DNA of 64,000 nt from Fuscovulum blasticum DSM 2131 (GCF_003034965.1 NZ_PZKE01000008.1:62001-126000), one strand, 5' to 3'. Numbered from the stretch's first letter, positions 1-9,698 are shown. The notes: generated from the sequence alone by a model not told the origin. Program-made: numbers and translations.

Positions 1-858
1 AGTTCCACGAACTACATCTACGGCGGCGAAAGCGCGAACGACAATGACGTCCTCACCTTCCGTCTGAACGCGGCCGATCAGGCCAGTTTCACCACCGCGG
101 CGCTGGCGGCCGGCTGGACGCTGAACCCCGATGGCACCTTCAAGACCACGAACGGCGCCGGGGCGCATATCCAGCTTACCTGGCAAGGGCAGGTGATCAA
201 CTACTGGGAATCGGTGGCCTTCTGCTTTGCGCAGGGCACCGAGATCAGCACCGACGCCGGCCCGGTGAAGGTTGAGGATCTTCGGCCCGGCAGCATGGTT
301 CTGACCATGGACCGGGGCTATCAGCCCGTTGCCTGGATCGGCGGGCGGCAGCTTTCCGGCGCCGATCTGCAGCGCAAGCCCAACCTGCGGCCAATCCGCA
401 TTGCGGCCGGCGCGCTGGGCCATGGCCTGCCGACGGCCGATCTGGTGGTGTCGCCGCAGCATCGCGTTCTGGTGCGGTCACGGCTGTCGGAGCGGATGTT
501 CTCGGACCGTGAGGTTCTGATCGCGGCCAAGCATCTGGTGGGCCTGCCCGGCATCACCGTCGCCGAAGAGATGGACGGCGTGTCCTACTGGCACTTCCTC
601 TTCGAACAGCACGAGATCGTCTATTCGAACGGGGCCCCCACCGAAAGCCTGTTCACCGGCCCCGAGGCGCTGAAGGCGCTGACCCCGGACCAGCAGCAGG
701 AAATCCTGACGCTGTTCCCCGAACTTTCGGAAACCGATGCCGTGCTGAACGGCGACCGTCTGATCCCGGCCCGGACAATTGTTCCGGGCAGGCTGGCCCG
801 CAGCTTTACGCGGCGGGCGACGAAACGCGGAGCTTCGGACGTGCTGTCCCCGGTGTGA
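1..858 (+). CDS. Hint-domain protein (N-terminus missing)
   Basis: The frame is open from the first base of the window, so the start lies upstream; the GTG at 193 is internal. The visible N-terminal ~70 residues have no family I recognise. A Hint_2 (Hedgehog/intein-like) domain starts at the Cys of FCFAQGTEI (visible residue 75), continues through the block-B-like SPQHRVLV and ends at the family's NGAPTESLFTGPEAL motif. Hint domains of this type are thought to self-cleave using the leading Cys. After the domain only a ~55-residue basic tail remains, so there is no large C-terminal partner. It is followed by a second Hint gene on the same strand. Confidence 0.85.
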   Translation, partial: SSTNYIYGGESANDNDVLTFRLNAADQASFTTAALAAGWTLNPDGTFKTTNGAGAHIQLTWQGQVINYWESVAFCFAQGTEISTDAGPVKVEDLRPGSMVLTMDRGYQPVAWIGGRQLSGADLQRKPNLRPIRIAAGALGHGLPTADLVVSPQHRVLVRSRLSERMFSDREVLIAAKHLVGLPGITVAEEMDGVSYWHFLFEQHEIVYSNGAPTESLFTGPEALKALTPDQQQEILTLFPELSETDAVLNGDRLIPARTIVPGRLARSFTRRATKRGASDVLSPV

Positions 859-927
859 AATCTGCGGCCGCCGCCCGCGTGGCGGCGGCCACAACTGTAA
901 AGAGTGCATTGCTGAAAGAGGAAAATC

Positions 928-2061
928 ATGGCGTTGACGCCAGCTTATACCAAGGCCTGGGTGCTGAACACGCCCTATGGTGGCACGGTGACATCCCTGA
1001 CGAACGACGCAAGCGGCGTTACCGCTCTGAAGGGCATGGGGACTGTCACCTCAACCTTCGACGTGATGAAATACTACACGGGTCCGCTGGGAACATCCGG
1101 CACGGATTTCCTGCTGGAGAAAGCGCACAGCAGCGCCTTCTTCGGGTCCGGTGCCGATGACTGGGTCTCCTTTGATGACGGCGTCACGCAAAAGACGATT
1201 CAGCAGTATGTCGTGCTGAACGGCGTTACCGTTTCGATCAACGGGGGCGCGCCGATCAGTGTGCAAGTCTATGCCATGATCCTGAACGATGGCACCGTCG
1301 CCATCTCCCTGCCGCCGACCTTTGTCACCGCGCAATCGCTGACAGGCAGCGATGTGCTGGTGTTCAACTTCACCGCGGCGACCGACATCAACACCACATC
1401 GTCCGAGATTGGCATTTCCGTTGTCAACCTTCCCGCGGCCCCCTGCTTTGTCAGGGGCACGCTGATCGAAACCGACCGTGGCCCGGTTGCGATCGAAGAC
1501 CTTCGGCGCGGCGATCTGGTGGAAACGGTGGATGACGGGTTTCAGGAAATCCGCTGGATCGGGTCAAGCCGGCTGAACGAAGCCGATTTCGCCCTGAACC
1601 CCAAGATGCGCCCCATCCGTATCCGGGCCGGCGCGCTGGGCCGCGGGTTGCCGCTGGCCGATGTGCTGGTGTCGCCCCAGCATCGGGTGGTCGTGTCGTC
1701 GAAACTGGCGCGCAAGATGTTCGACGTGGACGAGACGCTGGTCGCCGCCAAGCAGCTTCTGCTGATCCCCGGCGTCGACATCGCGACGGATGTGTCGGAG
1801 GTGGAGTATTTCCATTTCCTGTTTGACCGGCACCAGATCGTTTACGCCGAAGGCGCGCCGATGGAATCGCTCTACACCGGGCCCGAGGCGATCAAATCGG
1901 TGTCCGAAGCCGCGCGTGAGGAAATCTTCAAGCTTTTCCCGGAACTGGCCATGGGGCTGCCGGACCAGTTGCCCGATCCTGCCCGCCTGATTGTGGCCGG
2001 GCGCCAGGCGCGCAAATTCGTGGCGCGCCATGTGGAAAAACACCTGACGCTGCTGCGCTGA
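928..2061 (+). CDS. Hint-domain protein
   Basis: A 377-residue protein. Residues 1-170 form an unrecognised, Thr/Ser/Gly-rich region resembling a beta-rich extracellular domain, with no signal peptide. The Hint_2 domain begins at Cys173 (PCFVRGTLI), has SPQHRVVV with His252, and ends with EGAPMESLYTGPEAI, closely matching the C-terminal domains of the genes on either side. A purine-rich ribosome site (AAAGAGGAAAATC) directly precedes the ATG. The N-terminal domain differs completely from the RTX domain of the neighbour, which suggests domain shuffling onto a common Hint module. Autoproteolysis is inferred from the family and not shown. Confidence 0.88.
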   Translation: MALTPAYTKAWVLNTPYGGTVTSLTNDASGVTALKGMGTVTSTFDVMKYYTGPLGTSGTDFLLEKAHSSAFFGSGADDWVSFDDGVTQKTIQQYVVLNGVTVSINGGAPISVQVYAMILNDGTVAISLPPTFVTAQSLTGSDVLVFNFTAATDINTTSSEIGISVVNLPAAPCFVRGTLIETDRGPVAIEDLRRGDLVETVDDGFQEIRWIGSSRLNEADFALNPKMRPIRIRAGALGRGLPLADVLVSPQHRVVVSSKLARKMFDVDETLVAAKQLLLIPGVDIATDVSEVEYFHFLFDRHQIVYAEGAPMESLYTGPEAIKSVSEAAREEIFKLFPELAMGLPDQLPDPARLIVAGRQARKFVARHVEKHLTLLR

Positions 2062-2154
2062 CCCTGCCGGGACAGGCACCAGGCCCCCGTCATCGCGGCG
2101 GGGGCCAAGCGCCGCCGTGACGGCGCAAGGTTCAGGCTGGCCCGCGCCCCCGAA

Positions 2155-3993
2155 TTACGAGATCGGCTCCAGCCCGTTTCTGGCGATGCGCTCCGCAAAG
2201 TGCCGCGCCCGGCGCCCGGGCACCAATTGCCGGGCCGGCACAGCCAGCGCGCCATGATCCAGATCGGCGAGCTCCGGGAAGATCTCCAGGATTTCACGTC
2301 GCATCTCGTCCGACAGCGATGCCAGCGCCTCTGGCCCCGTGTACAGGCTTTCGGTCGGCGCGCCGTTCGACAGGACAACCTGATGCTCGTCCAGCAGGAA
2401 ATGCCAGTATTCGACGCCGTTGCCGTCATTGACAACCTCGATGCCCGCCAGTCCCGTAAGCTGCTTTGCAGCCACCAGAACCTCTCTCTCGCCGAACATG
2501 CGTTCCGTGACCGCCGACGACACCAGAACCCGGTGTTGCGGCGACACGAAAAGGTCTGCCGTCGGCATCCCGCTGCCCAGGGCGCCAGCCCGGATGCGGA
2601 TCGGCCGAAGATGCGGCTTGCGGGCGAATTCGGCCGCGGCAATGCGGGTGCATCCGATCCAGCGCAGCGGCTGGAAGCCGTTGTCGCGGGTCAGCACCAG
2701 CGCGCCCTGCCGCAGATCCTCGACCGCCACCTCGCCCTGGTCGGTGATGATCAGGGTGCCGCGCGCAAAGCAGGTGACGCCGGTATGTTCGGTGTCCATC
2801 ACGCCCGTGCCGGTGACCGTCACATGCACCGTGGGGCCACCCTGCTGGGCGATCCAGTCCAGCGTGCCGTTGTTGGCCCAGTCATGCTGCATGGCGGCCA
2901 GCGCGCTGGTAAAGCTCGTGCCGTATTGCGCGTTGTAGGCGGCCAGGTTCCCGGCGTTGTACCAGGCGCTCAAATCGACAAAGTCGTTGTCGAGGCTGGT
3001 GCCGTTGGCCCCGGCGGTTTCCCCCGCACCCAGGTCGGTGATGGTGATCACGTCGCCCGCCGTGCCCGAGATGATGAACCTGTCATCCCCCGTGCCCCCG
3101 GTCAGGGTGTCGGCGCCCCCTCCACCATCAAGCGAATCATTGCCGGCATCGCCGTTGAGCGTGTCCTCCCCCAGGCCGCCCTCGATCAGATCCCCGTCAG
3201 CGCCGCCATAGAGCAGGTCTTTTCCCTCGCCGCCGTAGACCCTGTCCGCGCCGGCGCCGGCCCTGATCACATCGTCGCCGTCCTCGCCGTAAAGGGTGTC
3301 GTTGTAGGAAAGCGCGCCGATGCCCAGGAAGGTTTCGGACATGGCGATGGTGTCATTGCCAATACCGCCGAAAACAAGCTGGCTGACCTGAGCGGGGGCG
3401 TCGGCTGACCTGCCGCCGATGTAATCGTTCCCCTCGCCGCCGTAGATCGAGGCGACCCCTCCAGTGAACGGCTGGTTGATGGCCCCAAGGACACTATAGA
3501 TCGTGTCATCGCCAGAGCCGCCGTAAGCCAGATCGTTGGCACGATTGTCCAAGGCAAAAAAATCAAGGATGTCATTGCCTTCGTCGCCATAGAGCGTGTC
3601 TTGCCCGCCGGCCCCCGCATAGACGATATCGTCGCCCGTGCCGCCGTAGATCAGATCGTTGCCGGTTCCGGCGCTGAAGTTCGGCGTGGGCCCGGTCAGG
3701 TTGTCGCCGTGGATCACGTCGTTTCCGGCGCCGCCATAAAGCGTGTCGTTTCCGGCTGGCGCACTTGCGGTGCTGTCATCGCCGCGGATCAGATCATCTT
3801 CGTCACCGCCGTCAACGATGTCGTTCCCGATCCCGCCGAAAAGAGAGTCCGCCCCACCATCGCCGGCCAGCGAGTCGTTGCCAGCCGCGCCGTTGAACAG
3901 ATCATTGCCCCCGCCACCCGAGAACTGGTCATCGCCAGAGCCGCCGATCAGAACATCGTTGCTCGGGCCGCCAATAAAGACTGTCACACTCAT
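2155..3993 (-). CDS. RTX calcium-binding protein with C-terminal Hint domain
   Basis: A 612-residue protein using the ATG at 3991-3993, which gives MSVTVFIGG; an in-frame TTG nine codons upstream is possible but less likely. Residues ~8-305 hold many glycine/aspartate nonapeptides of the GGxGxDxxx type (GGAGNDVIHG, GGTGDDIVYA, GGEGNDYIGG), the calcium-binding beta-roll of type I-secreted proteins. The Hint_2 domain starts near Cys408 (TCFARGTLI), with SPQHRVLV and NGAPTESLYTGPEAL. There is no N-terminal signal peptide, consistent with type I export, although no ABC exporter is seen nearby. It is convergent with the upstream Hint gene. The substrate, target and cleavage products are unknown. 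Confidence 0.9.
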   Translation of the reverse strand: MSVTVFIGGPSNDVLIGGSGDDQFSGGGGNDLFNGAAGNDSLAGDGGADSLFGGIGNDIVDGGDEDDLIRGDDSTASAPAGNDTLYGGAGNDVIHGDNLTGPTPNFSAGTGNDLIYGGTGDDIVYAGAGGQDTLYGDEGNDILDFFALDNRANDLAYGGSGDDTIYSVLGAINQPFTGGVASIYGGEGNDYIGGRSADAPAQVSQLVFGGIGNDTIAMSETFLGIGALSYNDTLYGEDGDDVIRAGAGADRVYGGEGKDLLYGGADGDLIEGGLGEDTLNGDAGNDSLDGGGGADTLTGGTGDDRFIISGTAGDVITITDLGAGETAGANGTSLDNDFVDLSAWYNAGNLAAYNAQYGTSFTSALAAMQHDWANNGTLDWIAQQGGPTVHVTVTGTGVMDTEHTGVTCFARGTLIITDQGEVAVEDLRQGALVLTRDNGFQPLRWIGCTRIAAAEFARKPHLRPIRIRAGALGSGMPTADLFVSPQHRVLVSSAVTERMFGEREVLVAAKQLTGLAGIEVVNDGNGVEYWHFLLDEHQVVLSNGAPTESLYTGPEALASLSDEMRREILEIFPELADLDHGALAVPARQLVPGRRARHFAERIARNGLEPIS

Positions 3994-4176
3994 TACCTTT
4001 CGTACCTGCCAACATGGCAAACTTTCTGCTCACAAGGCAGCACACATACCAAAAGAATGTTTGCAGAAGAATGTGTTTGTCGGGACGCACGCGCCGATCC
4101 GCGCGTCAGGGCCGGCGCTGCCGATGAAACGGCCGCTCTTGGGCAGGTTTCCGCGCACGCGGCCTGTCCGTCCGGT

Positions 4177-4965
4177 TCAGGGCAGGGTGTCGCTGAAGCG
4201 TCCCCAGACCGTCATCGGGCCGCGATGGCCGACCATCTGGGTGGTGTCCATCCAGATCTCGCCGCCCAGCCGTTCCTGCCAGCGCATCGCCAGCGAGATG
4301 TCTTCCGAATACAGCGTCTGATCGTCCCGGATATGCGAGAAGAAGTCATGCACCGGCACCCCGGCGGGGGCCAGCCCGTTCCGCTCCATTCCCGGCAGGC
4401 GCGGCGCCTCGCCGGCGGCGATCAGCCCTTCCAGAACCAGCCGGTGCAGGCACAGCATCCCGGCCGGCATGGCCGCCACCCTGACGAAGCCGTCGCGCAG
4501 CTCGGGGTCAAGCGGCTTGCCGTCCCGGCGTCTGAAATAGTCGACATGAACCGCGGCGCGGCTCTGGACGGTCTGGAAATCGGCCTCCGCCGGGCTGGCC
4601 GCAAAGGCGGCGCGCAGCCGGTCGCCGTCGTACCGCCGCATCGGATAGGCGCAGCCGGTGAAGGGCGCGTCGAACCGCAGCAGCCGCAGAATGGCCTGCG
4701 GCGCGAACACCATGTCGGAATCCAGCATCACCATATGGGTGAAGGTCCGGTCCGCAACAAAGCGCGAGGCCAGAATGTTGCGCGACATCACGATGTCCGA
4801 GAAGGAAAAATCCAGAACCGCGAAGGGAATGGCCGCGCGCGTGAAGGCCTGGGTCAGCCCGATGATCGACTGCAGCGTCGGCGTCTGCACCTGCCCCATC
4901 GTCGGCAGGGCAAGGCAGACCCGGGGCGCCAGCCGGTCCGGGTCGTGGCGGGGGATTTCCGTCAT
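4177..4965 (-). CDS. Putative GT-A-fold glycosyltransferase
   Basis: A 262-residue soluble protein. It opens with a strand-like segment (RVCLALPTMG) and carries VMLDSDMVF, a DxD-type metal and nucleotide-sugar site, followed by a hydrophobic turn, as in family-2-like glycosyltransferases. A conserved-looking SEDISLAMR segment near the C-terminus fits the downstream acidic motif (ED) of GT-A enzymes. There is no membrane segment. It stands alone between the RTX-Hint gene and a long non-coding stretch and is not part of an obvious glycan operon. The sugar donor and acceptor cannot be told from sequence. Confidence 0.65.
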   Translation of the reverse strand: MTEIPRHDPDRLAPRVCLALPTMGQVQTPTLQSIIGLTQAFTRAAIPFAVLDFSFSDIVMSRNILASRFVADRTFTHMVMLDSDMVFAPQAILRLLRFDAPFTGCAYPMRRYDGDRLRAAFAASPAEADFQTVQSRAAVHVDYFRRRDGKPLDPELRDGFVRVAAMPAGMLCLHRLVLEGLIAAGEAPRLPGMERNGLAPAGVPVHDFFSHIRDDQTLYSEDISLAMRWQERLGGEIWMDTTQMVGHRGPMTVWGRFSDTLP

Positions 4966-5284
4966 CGCGGCTTGCGCGGCGCTGGCCGCCGGGCGTCATG
5001 GCGCAGGGACCGGACCATATTCGGGACATTCCTCCTGCCAGGCTGCCGATGGGCAAGCTATGGGCAGAAGCCGGACGCGGATCAAGGGGTTTGGCCCGGG
5101 GCGGTGCCAGATGCGGGCCGGCGCAGCGGCGGCTTTTTCTGCCCGGAAAACGGGCAGGCGCGGGACAGATCGCCACAGCCGCCCGAATGAACGGGGGCCT
5201 TGCGCGGATTCGGCGTATGCTGGCGGGGCCGGGGCCGGTTCTGGCCGCCCCCGGCCACCCGCAACTTAGCGAAGGAGGGTCAGG
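4966..5284. other. Non-coding stretch between divergent genes
   Basis: About 320 bases between the putative glycosyltransferase (minus strand) and the DUF2934 gene (plus strand). The only clear structure is a perfect 7-bp hairpin (CTGCCCG, loop GAAAA, CGGGCAG) at about 5139-5157. It is preceded by a T-run on the plus strand, so it is not a normal terminator in either direction. The short open frames here look like chance. A strong ribosome site (GAAGGAGGG) precedes the next gene. Confidence 0.5.
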
Positions 5285-5578
5285 GTGTCAGAGGTGAACG
5301 AAACGGTGATCCGCGCCCGCGCCTATGCAATCTGGCTGCGCGAGGGCTGCCCCGAAGATGCAGCCGACCGGCACTGGTATCAGGCCGTGCACGAACTGAT
5401 GGCTGAAACCGGCGTCGATCCGGTGGCCGATCCCGCGCCGGAACCGCCGGCAAAGCCAAAGGCCCGGGCGCGCAAGCCCGCCGTGGAAAAGGCCGAAGCG
5501 CCCCGAGAAGCGCCTCCGAAAGCGCCCGCAAGACCCAGGGCGCCCCGCACCCGCAAGGCGCCGACGCCCGAAAGCTGA
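5285..5578 (+). CDS. DUF2934 domain protein
   Basis: A 97-residue protein with a GTG start placed just after a strong ribosome site (GAAGGAGGG). Residues ~8-45 ([19 protein letters not shown], then HWYQAVHEL) match DUF2934, a short helical domain common in alphaproteobacteria and of unknown function. The remaining half is Pro/Ala/Lys/Arg-rich ([19 protein letters not shown]), low-complexity and strongly basic, possibly a nucleic-acid-contacting tail. It lies 131 bases upstream of tex on the same strand, with a short G/C hairpin (GGGGGG-CGG-CCCCCC, 5604-5618) between them. Confidence 0.75.
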   Translation: MSEVNETVIRARAYAIWLREGCPEDAADRHWYQAVHELMAETGVDPVADPAPEPPAKPKARARKPAVEKAEAPREAPPKAPARPRAPRTRKAPTPES

Positions 5579-5709
5579 CCGCGCCCGCCGGGGCGGCCGG
5601 GCAGGGGGGCGGCCCCCCGTCGGCGGTCGGCGACCGATGCGCGTCCTTACGCCCTTGCCGGGGCGGGCTGGGTGGCTATGGTCTGCCCCCCGCGTTACGG
5701 AGGATTCGC

Positions 5710-8010
5710 ATGTCGCTTGCCCGCATCCCGCAGATCATCGCCGCCGAAATCGGCGCGACGCCCGCCCAGGTGGGCGCGGCGGTTGACCTTCTGGATGGCG
5801 GGGCCACGGTGCCCTTCGTCGCCCGCTACCGCAAGGAAGCCACGGGCGGGCTGGACGATACCCAGTTGCGCAAGCTGGAAGAACGGCTGGGCTACCTGCG
5901 CGAGCTTGAGACGCGCCGCGCGGCGATTGCCGACTCGATCAGCGGCCAGGGCAAGATGACCGACGCGCTGGCGCTGTCCATCGCCCGCGCCGAAACCAAG
6001 GCCGAACTGGAAGACATCTATCTTCCCTACAAGCCCAAGCGGCGCACCAAGGCGATGATCGCGCGCGAGGCCGGGTTGCAGGCGCTGGTCGAGGCCATTC
6101 TGGCCGACCGTTCGGCCGATCCGGCGGCGCTGGCGGCGGGGTTCCTGTCCGAAGGCTTTGCCGATGCCAAGGCCGCGCTGGAAGGCGCGCGCGACATCGT
6201 GGCCGAAGGGCTGGCCGAGGATGCCGCCCTTCTGGGCCGGCTGCGCGATCACATGCGCAAGGTGGGCCGGCTGTCGGCCAGGGTGGTCGAGGGCAAGGAA
6301 GCCGCCGGCGCCAAGTTCAGCGATTACTTCGCCCATTCCGAACCCTTCGCCACGGCGCCCAGCCACCGGGTTCTGGCCATGCTGCGCGGCCGGAACGAGG
6401 AAATCCTGTCGCTGGATCTTGAGGTGGATGCCGAAGCCCCGCGCGGCGAAAGCCCGGCGGAACGGGCCTGCGGCGCGGCGCTTGGCGCAGGCGGCCCCGG
6501 CGCGGGCGACCGCTGGCTGCGCGAGGCCGCCGCCTGGGCCTGGCGCGTCAAGCTGCGCACCAGCCTGACGCTGGACCTGATGTCCGATCTGCGCGAGGCC
6601 GCCGAGGCCGAGGCGATCCGCGTCTTTGCCCGCAACCTGAAAGACCTGCTGCTGGCCGCCCCGGCGGGCGGCAAGGCCACCATGGGGCTGGACCCCGGCA
6701 TCCGCACCGGCGTCAAGGTGGCGGTGGTGGATGCCACCGGCAAGGTGGTGGCGACTGACACCGTCTATCCGTTCCAGCCGAAGAACGATCTGCGCGGCGC
6801 GCAGGTGGCCATCGCGCGGCTGATCGGTCAGCATGGCGTGAAGCTGATCGCCATCGGCAACGGCACCGCCAGCCGCGAGACGGAAAAGATGGTGGCCGAC
6901 CTGCTGGCCGTGCTGCCCGCCGGCGCGGAAAAGCCTGTCAAGGTGGTGGTCAGCGAAGCCGGGGCATCGGTCTATTCCGCCTCGGAACTGGCGGCGCGGG
7001 AATTCCCCGATCTGGACGTTTCGCTGCGCGGCGCGGTCTCCATCGCCCGCCGCCTGCAAGACCCGCTGGCCGAACTGGTGAAGATCGAGCCGAAGTCCAT
7101 CGGCGTGGGCCAGTATCAGCATGACGTGGACCAGCACCGTCTGGCGAAATCGCTGGATGCGGTGGTGGAAGATGCGGTGAACGCCGTGGGCGTTGACCTG
7201 AACACCGCCTCCGCCCCGCTTCTGGCCCGCGTCTCGGGCGTGGGGCCGGGGCTGGCCGAGGCCATCGTCGCGCATCGCGATGCGAACGGCCCCTTCGCCA
7301 GCCGCCGCGAGCTGCTCAAGGTGGCGCGGCTTGGGCCCAAGGCCTTTGAACAGGCGGCGGGCTTCCTGCGGATCACCGGCGGCAAGGAACCGCTGGATGC
7401 CAGCTCGGTCCACCCCGAAGCCTATGACGTGGCGCGCAAGATCGTGGCCGCCTGCGGCCGCGACATCCGCGCCCTGATGGGTGACGGCGCGGCACTCAAG
7501 AAGCTGGACCCGCGCGCCTTTGTCGATGACCGCTTCGGTCTGCCCACGGTCAGGGACATCCTGTCGGAACTGGAAAAGCCCGGTCGCGATCCGCGCCCCA
7601 GCTTCAAGACCGCCACCTTCACCGATGGCGTGAACGAGATTTCCGACCTGCGCCCCGGTATGCTGCTGGAAGGCACCGTCACCAACGTCGCGGCCTTCGG
7701 CGCCTTCGTCGACATCGGGGTGCATCAGGACGGTCTGGTCCATGTCAGCCAGTTGGCCGACCGTTTCGTGAAAGACCCGCATGAGGTGGTGAAGGCCGGC
7801 GATGTGGTGCAGGTGCGCGTGGTCGAGGTGGACGCCCCCCGCAAACGCATCGGCCTGACCATGCGCAAGGATGGCGGCGGCACGCCCGCGCCGTCGCGCG
7901 AGGATCGCGCCAAGGCGCCGCCGCCCAAGGCCCGGATGGAGGCCGCCCCGAAATCGCAAGGCGGCGGCAATGCCTTTGCCGAGGCGTTGAAGGGCAAGTT
8001 CAGCCGCTGA
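5710..8010 (+). CDS. tex: Tex family S1 RNA-binding transcription accessory protein
   Basis: A 766-residue protein of normal Tex length. Domain order: N-terminal Tex helical region (1-~190), YqgF/RNase H-like fold with [15 protein letters not shown] at about 327, helix-hairpin-helix pair ([19 protein letters not shown] and the following repeat) at about 500-560, and a C-terminal S1 domain ([19 protein letters not shown]) at about 650-720. The last 45 residues are a basic, low-complexity tail. Tex binds RNA and is linked to transcription and RNA decay. GGAGG sits seven bases before the ATG. It converges on tldD. Confidence 0.97.
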   Translation: MSLARIPQIIAAEIGATPAQVGAAVDLLDGGATVPFVARYRKEATGGLDDTQLRKLEERLGYLRELETRRAAIADSISGQGKMTDALALSIARAETKAELEDIYLPYKPKRRTKAMIAREAGLQALVEAILADRSADPAALAAGFLSEGFADAKAALEGARDIVAEGLAEDAALLGRLRDHMRKVGRLSARVVEGKEAAGAKFSDYFAHSEPFATAPSHRVLAMLRGRNEEILSLDLEVDAEAPRGESPAERACGAALGAGGPGAGDRWLREAAAWAWRVKLRTSLTLDLMSDLREAAEAEAIRVFARNLKDLLLAAPAGGKATMGLDPGIRTGVKVAVVDATGKVVATDTVYPFQPKNDLRGAQVAIARLIGQHGVKLIAIGNGTASRETEKMVADLLAVLPAGAEKPVKVVVSEAGASVYSASELAAREFPDLDVSLRGAVSIARRLQDPLAELVKIEPKSIGVGQYQHDVDQHRLAKSLDAVVEDAVNAVGVDLNTASAPLLARVSGVGPGLAEAIVAHRDANGPFASRRELLKVARLGPKAFEQAAGFLRITGGKEPLDASSVHPEAYDVARKIVAACGRDIRALMGDGAALKKLDPRAFVDDRFGLPTVRDILSELEKPGRDPRPSFKTATFTDGVNEISDLRPGMLLEGTVTNVAAFGAFVDIGVHQDGLVHVSQLADRFVKDPHEVVKAGDVVQVRVVEVDAPRKRIGLTMRKDGGGTPAPSREDRAKAPPPKARMEAAPKSQGGGNAFAEALKGKFSR

Positions 8011-8019
8011 CGCAGCGGC

Positions 8020-8048
8020 GGCCCCGGGGGCGCTGCCCCCCGGGGGCC
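8020..8048. terminator. Hairpin between convergent tex and tldD
   Basis: A 12-bp G/C stem with a GCT loop and a two-base bulge lies just after the tex stop and before the tldD stop. There is no T-run on either side, so this is a likely bidirectional transcript end on position and stability only. Confidence 0.45.
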
Positions 8049-8059
8049 GGAAGCCCGGT

Positions 8060-9484
8060 TCAGGCCGCCTTCTGGCCGCCCACGGTCAGCCCGCCGATCA
8101 GCAGCGTCGGCTGGCCCACGCCCACCGGCACCCATTGCCCGGCCTTGCCGCAATTGCCGATGCCGGGGTCCAGCTTCATGTCGTTGCCGATGGCGCGGAT
8201 GCGTTGCAGCGCGGTGGCGCCGTCGCCGATCAGCGTGGCGCCCTTCAGCGCCTCGCCCACCTTGCCGTTGCGCACGCGATAGGCCTCGGTGCAACTGAAC
8301 ACGAACTTGCCGCTGGTGATGTCCACCTGGCCGCCGCCGAAGCCCACGGCCCAGATGCCGTCTTTCAGTTCTGCCACGATGCCGGCGGGGTCGTCCGTGG
8401 CGCCCAGCATGTAGGTATTGGTCATGCGCGGCATCGGGATATGGGCATAGCTTTCGCGCCGCCCGTTGCCGGTGGGGGCAACGCCCATCAGCCGGGCGTT
8501 CTGCCGGTCCTGCATGTAGCCCGTCAGGATGCCGTCCTCGATCAGCACGTTGCGGCCCGAAGGCGTGCCCTCGTCGTCAATGGTGATGCTGCCCCGGCGG
8601 TCGGGGATCGTGCCGTCGTCCAGCACGGTGACACCGGGCGCGGCGATGCGCTGCCCCATCAGCCCCGCAAAGGCCGAGGTGCCCTTGCGGTTGAAGTCAC
8701 CCTCAAGCCCGTGGCCAATGGCTTCATGCAGCAGGATGCCGGGCCAGCCGGGGCCAAGCACCACATCCAGCACGCCCGCAGGCGCCGGTTCGGCCGACAG
8801 GTTGACGCGGGCGATCCGCAGCGCCTCGTCCACCATGGGTTTCCAGCGCGCGGGGTCCAGCAGGGCCGCCAGACCATGCCGCCCGCCGCTGCCGCAACTG
8901 CCGGATTCGCGCCGCCCCGACTCTTCCAGAATCACCGAGACATTGATTCGTGCCATCGGCCTTGTATCGGCCAGCCGCGTGCCTTCAGGGCGCAGGATCT
9001 CGACCTCCTGCAAACTGGTGGCCAGCGAGGCGCTGACCTGCACCACCCGCCGGTCGGCGGCGCGGGCATAGGCGTCAATCTCTTTCAGGATGTCCAGCTT
9101 GCCGGCAAAGGGCGCGTCGGCCATCGGGTCGGCCTCGCCGTAAAGCCGGCGGTTCGTGCCGGGGGGCGGCGGGGCCAGGGTGCCGCCGCCATCGCCCACC
9201 GCCAGCCGCGCGGTTTCCGCCGCGCGCCGCAGCGCGCTTTCGCTGATCTCGGTGGAATGGGCGTATCCGGCCACCTCGCCCTTCACCGCGCGCAGGCCGA
9301 AGCCTTCGGCGGCGTCATAGCTGGCGGTGCGGATGCGCCCGTCGTCCAGCACCAGATTCTCGCCCCGGCGGCGTTCCAGGAACAGTTCGCCATCCTCGGC
9401 CCCGGCCGTTGCGGCGCGCAGGGTGGCAAGGGCCGCGGATTCGTCGAGACGGGTCTCGAACGGGCGGAAGGGGGCGTCGGTCAT
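8060..9484 (-). CDS. tldD: Metalloprotease TldD
   Basis: A 474-residue protein; the start is placed at the ATG giving MTDAPFRPF, because the upstream in-frame extension lacks homology and runs into the regulatory region. The HExxxH zinc motif (HEAIGHGLEGD, His253-His258) and the glycine-rich stretch that follows (RKGTSAFAGLMGQ) are diagnostic of TldD, which pairs with TldE/PmbA to form a cytosolic peptidase that trims unfolded or modified peptides. A conserved Cys occurs in GNCGKAGQ near the C-terminus. TldE is not in this window. The gene is divergent from ctaC. Confidence 0.96.
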   Translation of the reverse strand: MTDAPFRPFETRLDESAALATLRAATAGAEDGELFLERRRGENLVLDDGRIRTASYDAAEGFGLRAVKGEVAGYAHSTEISESALRRAAETARLAVGDGGGTLAPPPPGTNRRLYGEADPMADAPFAGKLDILKEIDAYARAADRRVVQVSASLATSLQEVEILRPEGTRLADTRPMARINVSVILEESGRRESGSCGSGGRHGLAALLDPARWKPMVDEALRIARVNLSAEPAPAGVLDVVLGPGWPGILLHEAIGHGLEGDFNRKGTSAFAGLMGQRIAAPGVTVLDDGTIPDRRGSITIDDEGTPSGRNVLIEDGILTGYMQDRQNARLMGVAPTGNGRRESYAHIPMPRMTNTYMLGATDDPAGIVAELKDGIWAVGFGGGQVDITSGKFVFSCTEAYRVRNGKVGEALKGATLIGDGATALQRIRAIGNDMKLDPGIGNCGKAGQWVPVGVGQPTLLIGGLTVGGQKAA

Positions 9485-9568
9485 GGGGCAGGGGCCTTTC
9501 GCATCTGCGGCATCCGCCGAAGGTAGGGCCGCGCAGCCCCTGCCGCAAGCCGGGGTGAAATCATGCTT

Positions 9569-9582
9569 TGGATATACATCAA
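9569..9582. promoter_or_regulatory. FNR-like box near tldD
   Basis: TGGAT-ATAC-ATCAA matches the FNR/FnrL consensus TTGAT-N4-ATCAA at nine of ten positions. It lies about 85 bases upstream of the tldD start in an A/T-richer patch of the tldD-ctaC intergenic region. Function is inferred. Confidence 0.4.
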
Positions 9583-9684
9583 ATTGCGCTAGACTGCCCG
9601 GACAGGACGCGCCCCGATCCCTGGCCCCCATCCAGGCCGGCCCGCAAAACGCGGCGGCGCTGCCGTGGGGCAGTCCTTTTGTCC

Positions 9685-9698
9685 TTGATCCATGTCAA
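9685..9698. promoter_or_regulatory. FnrL-type box upstream of ctaC
   Basis: TTGAT-CCAT-GTCAA matches the FNR consensus TTGAT-N4-ATCAA at nine of ten positions. It lies about 140 bases upstream of the ctaC start in the 355-base divergent region (9485-9839), which otherwise holds no gene. FnrL is the oxygen-responsive regulator of this family; here it would plausibly lower aa3 oxidase expression when oxygen is scarce. Confidence 0.55.

Noticed and set aside
2955-3960. Tandem DNA repeats suggestive of CRISPR or satellite DNA
   Set aside because: The repeated pattern is the coding sequence of RTX nonapeptides; spacing is irregular and there are no identical direct repeats.
3994-4020. Upstream TTG start for the RTX-Hint protein
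   Set aside because: It would add nine residues without homology; the ATG at 3991-3993 begins the typical RTX-protein start and avoids a rare start codon.
5139-5157. Hairpin CTGCCCG/CGGGCAG as a terminator
   Set aside because: On neither strand is the stem followed by a T-run; on the plus strand the T-run is before it, and no gene ends near it in the right direction.
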